Shown one piece after another: positions 22,232-32,900 of a DNA stretch of 64,000 bases (positions are counted from its first letter, which is position 1; the number at the start of each line of letters is the position of its first letter). The stretch comes from Sabellastarte sp. h YS-2021 (lineage: Eukaryota > Annelida > Polychaeta > Sabellida > Sabellidae), in contig OZ024929.1 of NCBI GenBank assembly GCA_964017235.1, positions 16,923,464-16,987,463 on the forward strand, written 5' to 3'. Under the pieces are notes generated by a model, which did not search any database, was not told the origin of the DNA, and saw nothing but the letters and a program-made list of their open reading frames with translations. The position numbers and the translations under genes were made by a program.

Positions 22232-22330
22232 CTGTGAGCAATCCTGGAGGCAAAGGCTGGGAAATAATGAGAGCTCCTGCGAAACATGTGTTATGTCTTA
22301 AGGCTAAAAAGATAAGTCTTTTGACCGAAG
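22232..22330 (+). CDS. Candidate internal host exon (99 nt)
   Basis: The acceptor is TTTGCGCAG (22223-22231) and the donor is GAAG|GTAAGT (22331). The frame open throughout gives two bases, then VSNPGGKGWEIMRAPAKHVL and 12 more residues ending in LLTE, then one base. Length is a multiple of three and both phases match the candidates at 12728 and 28729. GC content is higher than the flanks. Against it, the second half has AAGATnAGTCTT-like phrases that recur in the intron at 22500-22575, so part may be low-grade repeat. Product unknown. Confidence 0.3.
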
Positions 22331-23660
22331 GTAAGTCTAGCTATCAACTGTCATAACTCAAAGAGACAATCACTAAGTTACAATCAGTCTGAAGCAAAGA
22401 AGAATCATCTGAAGGCTCATCAAGAGTTGTATTGGCAGGGGAAAAGATCAGTTGGCTCCTTTTTTCCAGGAAGATTAGTTTGTGACATGAAAAGATTGAT
22501 TAAAGTAAGGTGTACTACAGAATATGTAAGTCTTGTGACTGAAAAGATTGGTCTTAAGGCCTTTAAGACTGTCAATATCATGAATATAGTACACAATCAG
22601 TCATGACAGGCTTACTTGCAGAGGTTTTTAAACCTGTTTTAAAAATTCGATGGAGGTCTGTGATATGGTGTTTTGACTTATTTTTTGATGAAATCACTAA
22701 TCTTGTCCTCTATTCTTAAAAAAGAGCGGAGTGAGCTTTTCCAAAGAGATAATTAACTATATAAGTGCCCTGATTACTGCACAAGAGTTTTCAGCTTTTT
22801 TGTTACTAGTTGTCATTGTGAGTCGTGGTGGTCAGGAGCTGGTCTTTTCACTTGGGACATTTAAATCACTTGGTTTGTCGGTTTGCTGCTCATTTTCCAC
22901 AGGATCAGTCTAGTAGTACCCCCACCCACCCATCAGACTCTAAAATCAACTATTCTCTCAAGATTACTCGTAACAGTGGAACAGGGGATTAAAGTTACGT
23001 AGTTGAGTATACATATTAAGGAAAGTTGAACAGATGTGCACATTTATATGTCTTAAGTCAAAACCTTGTCAATTTAGTTTGCTTCCATATTGTTTGTCCT
23101 TCCTTTTTTATTGAAACGTCTTTAAGTGACAGTGATTTTAACGGCATAGTTTGGGTATCTGCTGTATGTAAACGTCATTGCATATTTTACAAAAAGACAG
23201 ATTCCCTTAAAGTCTGATGGTGCTAAAATTACAGGAAATTATTACCGAAATTGCATTCCCTGAAGAAATGAAATTACATCAGTTTTTTTTTTTTTTTTTT
23301 TTACAGTTTCAGTTATAGTGGGGTTTGTATCTGTCAGCTAATTACTGTAATAGGATCCATTTAAATAAACTCGAGCTAGAAATAAAACCTTCTAAAAATA
23401 CTACTATTTTATGGATTCTGTAGGCATAAGGTAAATGTGTTAAATTTAGTTTGTGTAAATTTCTGTTCAAATAGTTGTCTATTATTCTATCAGCTAACTA
23501 AATCACATTGTCGGATTTTCTACCAAAAACAACAGGAACATTTTTCCTTGTTCCTCAAGTATCTACCAAACAGGGTTATACTGTACAGCATTGATATCAC
23601 CTTATGCTCTAGTCATACAGTGAAGATGGTATTTGCCTACATTTATTGATGTTTTGTATA
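22331..23660. other. AT-rich intron-like spacer with a T tract
   Basis: A long T tract lies at 23284-23304. No gene is recognised. Confidence 0.4.
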
Positions 23661-23663
23661 ACC

Positions 23664-23870
23664 CCTCACCACGGTGGTGCAGTGGTGACACACTTGCCTC
23701 CCACCTGAGATCAGAGTTCGAATTCCGGCCTAATGTGGAAAAAGCTAGTAGTTGCTTGTCATTGGTCTGCAGTTGATAGTACAGAACCTTGACCAACTGT
23801 ATGTACTGGTTTCTTCTACCCTTCCAACTACCATCGCAATATAACCGATAAGTACTAGATTAACGTGAAA
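23664..23870 (+). mobile_element. tRNA-derived SINE
   Basis: The tRNA-like head has an A box (TGGTGCAGTGG, 23675-23685) and a B box (GAGTTCGAATTCC, 23714-23726), the internal RNA polymerase III promoter. The body contains GAACCTTGACCAACTGTATG, shared with the SINE at 57768. No clear target duplication was found. Confidence 0.75.
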
Positions 23871-24316
23871 CACGAACTAAATAATGTACACTCCTCTTCA
23901 TTATGTCAAGTATTGCCATACTGGCTATCAGTAAATGTTGCATTCTGTAGCATTTTCTGCTTTCCATGGCCACTGGTGACAGTTTCAAACTGTTCAGAAT
24001 TTCTGCCCACCATATGCATTATCAAGTTCTTTTGAATGACTTTAGGGTGTTGTGACACTGACAACCACATTCAGTGTTATTCTGTCTCCAGTAAAGTCTT
24101 ACCTTTATACAACATTACTTTTTCATGATATAACAGAATCTTAGCAATATTTTTTTCTGTATTTTTTCTATGTCCAACCATATGCATAGTCCTCCCCAAC
24201 TCTTATTCTCTTCTGCAACAAAACTGTATCTAGAGTTATGTACCTGGGGCTAGTTTCATAAAGACTGAGACTTGGCCAACTTTTTGGCAAATTCTGAGAT
24301 GTAAATCTTATGCCCC
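23871..24316. other. Unique spacer with a possible MITE scrap
   Basis: GGGGCTAGTTTCATAAAG near 24247 resembles the outer end of the MITE at 11755. Otherwise nothing is recognised. Confidence 0.4.
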
Positions 24317-25002
24317 TGTTCCACCAAAGGATTAAGCCCCGATCCTGTCTGGGACCCTTAATCGTGGGTAGTCTTGGAAAAAATGGAAAAAAAATTGACC
24401 AATGGGGTGGAAGACAGAATCGGTATGAAGGTCTGGGATTAACTACAGATTGGCCTCAGGACGCCCCAGGAGGCCCCAGACTGTCTCCAACTGGTCTGGG
24501 ACTAAGAACCGATTAAGCCATTTTTCTAGTCGTAGACAAACCGACTGGGTCCCAGGACGCCTCAGGCCTCCTGGGACTAAGCCCCGACTAACCCAGGATT
24601 AAGTCCCGACCCCACAAGGTGTCCTGAGGCGTCCCCAGGCGTCCCCAGACCAGGATCGCCGATTTTTGTTTGGCAATGGGACTAAGGGTCGCAGGAAGCC
24701 TGGGACTAAGTGATAGAGGTCTGGGACTAAGGGTCGGCGACTAAGGTTCGCAGGCGGCCTGGGACAGCATAGGACTGTGTAAATTTGATCTGAGGAGGCC
24801 TGAGGAAGCCTGGGACTGGACATTTTGTTTATGGCGGGAAAAAATAATCGGTTGGGGTCGGGAGAAATATCAAACATGTTTGATTTCTCACACGGCCTCA
24901 ACCGACCACAACCGACCCTTACAGGAAGCCTGGGACTAAGCATATTTTTGAAACCGACCCTCAAAAACCCTTAATCGGGAGCCTTAGTCGTGTGGTGGAA
25001 CA
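24317..25002. mobile_element. Non-autonomous DNA element with TIR TGTTCCACCA, GGGACTAAG-rich
   Basis: TGTTCCACCA (24317-24326) is inverted at 24993-25002. Next to each end lie versions of GATTAAG and CCCGAT. The interior repeats GGGACTAAGGGTCG, AAGCCTGGGACTAAG and their complements many times, in both orientations, so it is close to self-complementary overall. The GC-rich content stands out from the flanks. It has no transposase. A CCC on each flank could be a 3 bp duplication but is not decisive. Confidence 0.6.
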
Positions 25003-25031
25003 CCCACATTAGACTTTTGACTTGGCTGTGA

Positions 25032-25067
25032 CCAGGCTGTGGGGTACAGGCATCTCTGATGCTATTT
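25032..25067 (+). repeat. RC-1 3' tip next to the RC-3 copy C insertion
   Basis: CCAGGCTGTGGGGTACAGGC followed by ATCTCTGATGCTATTT matches the last bases of RC-1 at 1901-1937. The rest of RC-1 is missing. Confidence 0.75.
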
Positions 25068-28000
25068 AAGCGTCCCACAAGGGACGCTTGTTTGTGTATA
25101 GGAGACCTTCAGGCTCCTCCGGCTCCGCATTTTGTTTTCCTTATAACTCTGTAACCGTTAGGCGGATTCTTTTCAAATTTGGCAGGTTTAGGCAGTAGCC
25201 TTGGGGAATTTTTTTGAATATGCTGCAGTGACATTTCAACCAATCAGAGAGGTCACATGACCAAAAATGTCTTTTTTTGATGGGGAAGCTTGTCTGGATG
25301 ATAACTTGAAAGGAATTTTATCAATTCACCTGAAACTTGGCAAATACATTCATTCTATTAAAATCTGGAAGTCATTAGATTTTGGCATTGATTGGTCAAG
25401 AAATGGCCTAGTAATTAATGATTAATTAATCATTACGAATTTTCCAAATAAGGAAAACACAAAAATGGAGTAGTTTTCCCAATTTTCAAAAAAATTTTGT
25501 CTTGCCCAAAATGGCGGCCATTTTGAATTTTCGAAATTTTCGCAAAAATTGCAAAACACAAAAATGCTTATATCTCAAAAACCGTGCTAGATAGAGCGAT
25601 TCGACGAAATTTTTGACCCACAGGGTATCTCTGCAGAGTAGTTATCCCAATTTTGAAAAAAAATTTGTCTCGCCAAAAATGGCGGCCATTTTGAATTTTC
25701 GAATTTTTCGCAAAAATTGCAAAACATAAAAATGGCTTATATCTCGAAAACCGTACTAGATAGAGCGATTTCGACGAAATTTTTGACCCACAGGGTATCT
25801 CTGCAGAGTAGCCATGCCTATTTTTAAAAAAAATTTATCTCGCCAAAAATGGCGGCCATTTTGAATTTTTCGCAAAAATTGCAAAACATAAAAATGCTTA
25901 TATCTCAAAAACCGTGCTAGATAGAGCGATTCGACGGAATTTTTGACCCACAGGGTATCTCTGCAGAGTAGTTATCCCAATTTTGAAAAAAAATTTGTCT
26001 CGCCAAAAATGGCGGCCATTTTGAATTTTCGAATTTTTCGCAAAAATTGCAAAACATAAAAATGCTTATATCTCGAAAATCCTGCTAGATAGAGCGATTT
26101 CGACGAAATTTTTTACCCACAGGGTATCTCTGCAGAGTAGCCATGCCAATTTTCAAAAAAAAAATTTCTCGCAAAAAATGGCGGCCATTTTGAATTTTCG
26201 AATTTTTCACAAAATTGCAAAACATAAAAATGCTTGTATCTCGAAAACCATGCTAGATAGAGCGATTTCGACGAAATTTTTGACCCACAAGTTATCTGTG
26301 CAGAGTAGCCATGCCAATTTTCAAAAAAAATTTGTCTTGCCAAAAATGGCGGCCATTTTGAATTTTCGAATTTTTGCGCAAAAATTCCAAAACACAAAAA
26401 TGCTAATATTTCGAAAACCGTGCTACATAGAGCGATTTCGACGAAATTTTTGATCTTCAGGGTATCTCTACAGAGCAGCTATCCCAAAGAGCTTTCACTT
26501 GGTGAAGTTTCAGACCCATAGCTAATTGCTCACCTACTCAAAATGAGTAAATGCGAATTACCTCTAAAAGTATTGCAGATAGCCAATTTTTCTCAAATAA
26601 CTCATTCACCTACTTTTGGAAGAGCTTTCACTTGGTGAAGTTTCAGACCCGTAGCTAATTACTCACCTACTCAAAATGAGTAAATGCTAATTATCTCAAA
26701 AACTATTGCGGATACCCAATTTTTATCAAATAACTCATTCATGTACTTTTGGGAGAGCTTTCACATGGTGAAGTTTCAGACCCGTAGATGATTACTCACC
26801 TACTCAAAATGAGTAAATGCGAATTATCTCTTAAAAGTATTGCAGATAGCCAATTTTTCTCAAATAACTCATTCACCTACTTTTGGAAGAGCTTTCACAT
26901 GGCGAAGTTTCAGACCAATAGCTAATTACTCACCTACTCAAAATGAGTAAATGCGAATTATCTGTAAAAGTATTGCAGATAGCCAATTTTTCTCAAATAA
27001 CTCATTCACCTACTTTTGGGAGAGCTTTCACATGGTGAAGTTTCAGACCCATAGCTAATTATTTACCTACTCAAAATGAGTAAATGCTAATTATCTGTAA
27101 AAGTATTGCGGATACCCAATTTTTATCAAATAACTCATTCATCTACTTGTGGGAGAGCTTTCACATGGTGAAGTTTCAGACCCATAGCTAATTACTCACC
27201 TACTCAAAATGAGTAAATGTGAATTTTCTCTAAAAGTATTGCAGAGAGCCTATTTTTCTCAAATAACTCATTCACCTACTTTTGGCAGAGCTTTCACTTG
27301 GTGAAGTTTCAGACCCATAGCTAATTATTCACCTACTCAAAATGAGTAAATGTGAATTATCTGTAAAAGTATTGCAGATAGCCAATTTTTCTCAAATAAC
27401 TCATTCACCTACTTTTGGGAGAGCTTTCACTCTGTGAAGTTTCAGACCCATAGCTATTTATTCACCTACTCAAAATGAGTAAACGCTAATTATCTGTAAA
27501 AGTATTGCGGATACCCAATTTTTATCAAATACTCATTCATCTACTTGTGGGAGAGCTTTCACATGGTGAAGTTTCAGACCCATAGCTAATTACTCACCTA
27601 CTCAAAATGAGTAAATGCGAATTATCTGTAAAAGTATTGCAGATAGCCAATTTTTCTCAAATAACTCATTCACCTACTTTTGGGAGAGCTTTCACTTGGT
27701 GAAGTTTCAGACCCATAGATAATTATTCACCTACTCAAAATGAGTAAATGTGAATTATCTCTTAATAGTATTGCAGATAGCCAATTTTTCTCAAATAACT
27801 CATTCACCTACTTTTGGAAGAGCTTTCACACACGAAAATGAAAAATTGTGAATATCTCGGAAAAGCTATTTCTTCTGCTTTAATGCTCGGTGGGAGATAC
27901 ACACCGCGGCAGTGGTCTTGACAAAAATTTTTGTCTCCCCAAAAATGGTGGCCATTTTGAATTTTCAAAGTTTTTGCAAAACACAAAAATGCTTATATCT

Positions 28001-28333
28001 CGAAAACCGTGCTATATGGAGTGAACTCAACAAAATTTTTGACCTGCTGGGTATCTCTGCAGAGTAGCCATGCCAATTTTCAAAATATTTTTGTCTCGCC
28101 AAATATAGCGGACATTTTGAATTTTTCAATTTTTTGCAAAACACAAAAATGCTTATATCTTGAAAACCGTGCTAGATAGAGCAGACTGCGCTGACTTTGG
28201 TTGCCACAACAGTATAAGGCTAGAAACGAAGCATTTTCTTAATACTTTAGCACTCACCTTTATATCCTTTTCGGGACGCTTTGTTTTTGCTATGCAAAAA
28301 CATTATCTTTTTTTTTTGCGAGCGATCCTCTAG
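25068..28333 (+). mobile_element. RC-3 copy C, full-length composite element
   Basis: Both ends are present: hairpin AAGCGTCCC (25068-25076), loop ACAA, GGGACGCTT (25081-25089); and 3' GGGACGCTT, the GTTTTTGC-TAT-GCAAAAAC hairpin and terminus CTAG (28330-28333). Inside are about six SatB units, the RC-2-like block (26485-27920), two more SatB units and the conserved arm with GACTGCGCTGACTTTGG. The flanks join the RC-1 tip to segment S. The same two sequences are adjacent without an insertion near 51722, so copy C is an insertion at that exact point. Confidence 0.8.
26485..27920 (+). repeat. RC-2-like block inside RC-3 copy C
   Basis: About ten SatC units of about 134 bp. The block ends with GGTGGGAGAT (27889-27898) and CTTG (27917-27920). 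It has the longest SatC array of the three RC-3 copies. Confidence 0.7.
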
Positions 28334-28715
28334 TTTTATTTAATGTCAAGGAAGTGTACACAACCATAGTTTTTGGAGTATGTTTGTAGATTAATTTTGA
28401 CCTCGATCCCTTTTAAAGCGCTTGTTAAACTGGCTGTAATAAATCCTAATTTTGAACATTTGTACATTTTGTCAGTCTAACTTTCAGAAAATTTTTAGTA
28501 AAGTGTCCCACCATGACATTCAGATCTGATGAGGAGTTTCTGACCATGATCCCATTTTCAGCAGCTCTTTAACTGTACTTTTTAATACAATTTCTCGAAT
28601 ATAACTGTGTGTAGGCTTGTTGCCTAATTTTTTAGCAGGAATTTTTTTGTTGTTTGGCAGCCATATTTCCTGGAAACTTTCATTCTGCCTGTTTATAACA
28701 AGTGGTTTTTCATTA
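28334..28715 (+). repeat. Segment S, copy 1
   Basis: About 380 bp that match 51331-51721 in reverse orientation, starting with the ATTTAATGTCAAGGAAGTG phrase and ending at GTGGTTTTTCATTAC. Similarity stops just before the candidate exon at 28729. In both places it lies next to an RC-1 3' end. Confidence 0.8.
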
Positions 28716-28728
28716 CATTTTATAACAG

Positions 28729-28853
28729 GAAGTGGTTCATCTGGCCGGGATCCAGTGGAGTATGCTGACTTGAATGAAATGGGTCCAGTGCAGGCACAGA
28801 AACGCTCCAGTCTCCACAGAGACAAAAAGAAAAACAATTGCAAACAACAGTGA
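28729..28853 (+). CDS. Candidate terminal exon of a host gene, ITIM-like motif
   Basis: The acceptor is ATTTTATAACAG (to 28728). The frame opens with two bases completing a codon and reads SGSSGRDPVEYADLNEMGPV, then QAQKRSSLHRDKKKNNCKQQ and a TGA stop (28851-28853). GC content is well above the flanks and the peptide is hydrophilic with a basic tail. VEYADL fits the V-x-Y-x-x-L pattern of immunoreceptor tyrosine-based inhibitory motifs, so a receptor cytoplasmic tail is possible, but one short motif proves little. The entry phase fits the candidates at 12728 and 22232. The gene is not identified. Confidence 0.45.
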
Positions 28854-29707
28854 GGTCATATGGCCCCCAAAAATGGGGCTGTATGTTGTCATATTGCCCT
28901 GATACTAATGCTCTCAATTGTATTGTCCCATGGGTTATATTGTAAAACTGTAACTTTGACCTATTACCCATATATTGTGATACTGTCATATACTATGTTA
29001 TACCAGTGCTTCCATTATAGGTTAATGCCATTTATTAACCCGTTTCCTGACCAGTTTTTGAATTATAGTGGCCTGGTTAGAGGTCAGTCACATTACAATG
29101 TCACTGCTCTATGACATGTTCATGATGTGACCATGTATATAGAAATCTTGGTGGCTAAGGGAAAGAACACCAGCGGATTGCTGTTTGGTTACTTGTAATA
29201 TAACCTTTCTGTTGGAGATTTATGAGATGTAAAATAAGTGTCAAAGTATGGAAAACTGTGTTAAAATGATCACAAGATAATCAAGTTTGGCTTAATGTTA
29301 GGTTTTAAGGAAGATTCTGTACTTCAGAATGACGGGAGTGCAATTTTTTAGGGCAGCAATGCAACATTTTGGATGAGAGTTTATGTAACGCCTCCTTCAG
29401 AAAGAGTATTGACTAGACGGTCACCTCCCAAATGATAGATTTGTTTTAGGTGTATGTAACAATAATAGCATCGCAATGTTATAAAAAAAATAATTACACC
29501 TATATCAATAGCTATTACAAACTCCTGTAAAGTTAGATTCACTTTTTTGTTACCAAAATTCCTTTGAATATATAATTACGATAGAGAACTTTTAATGCCA
29601 TTGTGCAAGTCCTAAAAGGCAGTATATTTATAGCACACAAAGATGGCTGTCAGGTGATGAAGTTTTGGCATTGAATGATATTTGAATGCCAACAGATGGT
29701 ACAGATC
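28854..29707. other. Possible 3' UTR, no feature recognised
   Basis: AT-rich sequence following the stop of the candidate terminal exon. No clear AATAAA signal close by. Confidence 0.35.
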
Positions 29708-29978
29708 CTAGAACAAAAGCACTCAAAGAGCATACACTTCAGCCAATGACAAACACCTCGAGTATTGCTTAAGAATGCAATGTTAAAAATCTATTTTAAA
29801 AATTCCTGGATCTAGATGGCGAACCTGATAACCACCCAAATTTAATCATCTTTTCCTTGTGCCATTATCAAAATTTGCTGATATTTTATCCAAAGTCCAT
29901 CCAAAACCTTTTGAGTTATTTTGCAAACAGACAGACACATGCACGCCGCCGATTCTATTAACTGCGTGGCAGAGGTAA
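29708..29978 (-). mobile_element. RC-7, short element (271 bp)
   Basis: Read on the minus strand, the 5' end is AATTACCTCTGCC with a CG-rich stretch and a GTCTGTCTG phrase. The 3' arm has TTGGCTGAAGTGTATGCTC, and the terminus is CTAG (29708-29711 on the plus strand reads CTAG). The end pair TTACCTCYGCC with GGCNGARGT fits the same X/X' rule, with mismatches. It has no satellite core. Confidence 0.55.
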
Positions 29979-32900
29979 TTAAAAACCACTATCCAACCAT
30001 AACAGTATCATAACATATGACATGATCTGCTAATATGGTTGGAACTGATGTAATATATCTCGTCTTATACACACCAAAAAAAACTGATACAAGCCAACGG
30101 GAAAGTTTATTATTTTGAACCATTTTCAACCTTTTATTAAATTTGTAGGGTTCTTTTTCTTTGGTATGATAGACCCTCAGTTAAAATGATCAGAGCATTC
30201 TTACTTCTGGTATGATTTTGAACATTTTTTCACCATTTTCTTTAGTAGGAGAGGCCTTACATTTGTCAGTCTGTCGTGAAAAGCAGTGTATGAAACTAGT
30301 ACCAATTCACCTGTCCGTTGCTGGTAACTATTCTCACAGAGCTGTATCTAGAGTTACAGGTCTGGATGTCCTGTAACTTATTTTTTATTTTAGTTGCTGA
30401 AATTTATGACATTTGTATTTTTTTTCACATTCTTGCCATTATAGAAAATTACATTAAACCATGTATAGTTTAGGATTTGCCGAGCGAGGCAAATTTCATG
30501 AAAATTCAATCCCAATTTTAAGGATCGAGTGCTCGCATGCATATTACAACCTATTGAAACGGTTACATTTTTAAGGAAATAAAACATAAATACCATACCT
30601 TGCTGGCATTAAATCGCATAATCCACCATTCGTAGCATAATATTACATATTTTATGGTTAATTATCACCTAATTCAAGCGATTCAAAGCTTTTATCTTTA
30701 TATTTTTTTTCGTTTACGAGAGCTGCCATATTGGATGTTGTTTCCTGTAATGGTGGTGGATACTAAACTTCGCGAGGGCTCAATGTCGAGTCAAATTTTT
30801 GTCCGCGAACAATTGACCCAAATTATTTGTACTTGTCACACCCCTACTGGCAACTTGTGCTGTGGACCTATAACTTTTTTTGAGTTTTAGGGCAGGTATA
30901 GCTGGAAAGTTTTGCGGTAAACTGCATGTAAAGCTCAAACAGTTAACCATACTAACCAAATATTAGGTTACCCAAGCATTAGACGGCGCCAATATTTTTG
31001 AACCAGTTAATTGTTTTCTTGTGTATTTCCCCTTGTGAACATGGGATTTTACCCAGTCAAGCTGTATATACGTTGGAATATATAATATTTTATGTTTATT
31101 CGCAAATTAGACAACAATTTGCATGAATTTTTTACATTCTGCCAACTTGAGAACCACCATATCGATTTCAGTGTTTACATTCGGGGCCCATGTGCATCTG
31201 ACTTTTTCAGAATTTAATCTCTCTCTCTCTCAAGATACTGTGTATTGAACACAATTACCGGTAACCAGTTAGTCATTGGGTAATGCAAACCACCATATGG
31301 CAACAAAATTAAGCTGACCATTTTAACTTTACTGCTGTATCAGATTGTTTCAAATCAGTTTGGTGAGTGCAGATCTTTATCAAGAGATATCAACATGGAA
31401 ATTTTATCAGTTTTGTTATTGTTTATTTACTGTACATGGCAATGGGCAGTGAGGTTAATACATGTAGATGTATTATAAACTAGTGTTAATATAGTAGAGT
31501 ATTCCTTTAAGTCATAATGTCTTTATTTTATCCTATCAATGCAAGAAATATGTTGTGCATGTTAGTATCAAATACTGTTGTCACAGATTCTATGCATAGT
31601 TCAACTCCGTTACAGACTAATCTCTCAATCAATGTGTAAAGTATTGTACATAATATTATTATACCATATTGTAAATAGAATCTTTTAATGTTTGTATCTA
31701 TTATTAAGGGTTTTAGTGTACGTGTGCAATCTGAGGTTTTGGTACAGCATGTTTCATGTTTGTAAATTTTACCTCTAAGACAAGCAAGTTGCTTGTTTAC
31801 TTACTTTGATTCTTTTGTCCATATTTGGTCAATATTTAATTTTTTTTATTATTATTATTTATGGTTTGTTCTTGTGAAAAAATAGACCTTGTATGGGGAT
31901 TCGGGATTCAGAAAGAAAAATGGCTAAGAAAGGATTTGCAAGGAGAATTTATCGGGCAGTGTGGACAAAATAGACTGTTAATGAGAAGGTAAAGCTAACA
32001 TAGTATGTATTGAGGACTGATCTCAAATTTTTCTCTTTTCAGGGTTACATTGTGACCTCAATTTAATATGAAGTTCATAAATATTAATTCATCAAGGAAA
32101 GTGTTCTTAAGTCTGAGGGGTGGGTATTGCAGGGGGTGGGGAGGATGTTCCAATGAGTAACACACTCGACCCTTTAATCCTGGATTTGATACCCAGCCCA
32201 ACTTGGGAAGTTGGCAGTTACTTGTGCCTTTTAATTTTCAATGCAGCATCTTTAACCAACTAATATGTGTTGTCTTTCTCCGTCTGTTCAAGTACCCGTC
32301 GTCATGTGACCTATGCAATATGTTGGAAAGGTCCCAAATCAGTCAGTTTTAACTAAGTCAGTCCATTTATATTCAGACATATTTTGAATGTCACTTTAAG
32401 TCTTGAAATTTTCAAGGTCTATTTATGTGTGACAATGATGGCAGTTTTGAAAGAACAAAAAGGTATTTTTCCCATTGCTTTTCTGGTACTTCATACTGGT
32501 TCACTGGCACTTCACACTAGTTCACTGGCACTTCACCTAAATTCACTGCTATATTTTAGACATTTAACATAGACTAACTTTTGTGACATAGAACTTAGTA
32601 TTTGATTTCCGACTCACAATCGAAAAATATATGAATAATATACCCTGTTACACTGGAAATTTTCACAAGAAGTTCCTCCGTGATTTGCAACTGTTTAACT
32701 TATTTTTCAATATTACATCATTCTAATCTATTGGTAACCACTATTAGAAACTGAACAAGTTTATATTTAGGTTAAGAGTGTCTTGGTAGGGCCATATGTC
32801 GCACAATAATATTTTTCTAGGAAAATCACAATTATCATAAATTCAATCACTCAACGTGTACATATTTATATTGCTTAAGATCAATGTCACAAGCCCCTTA

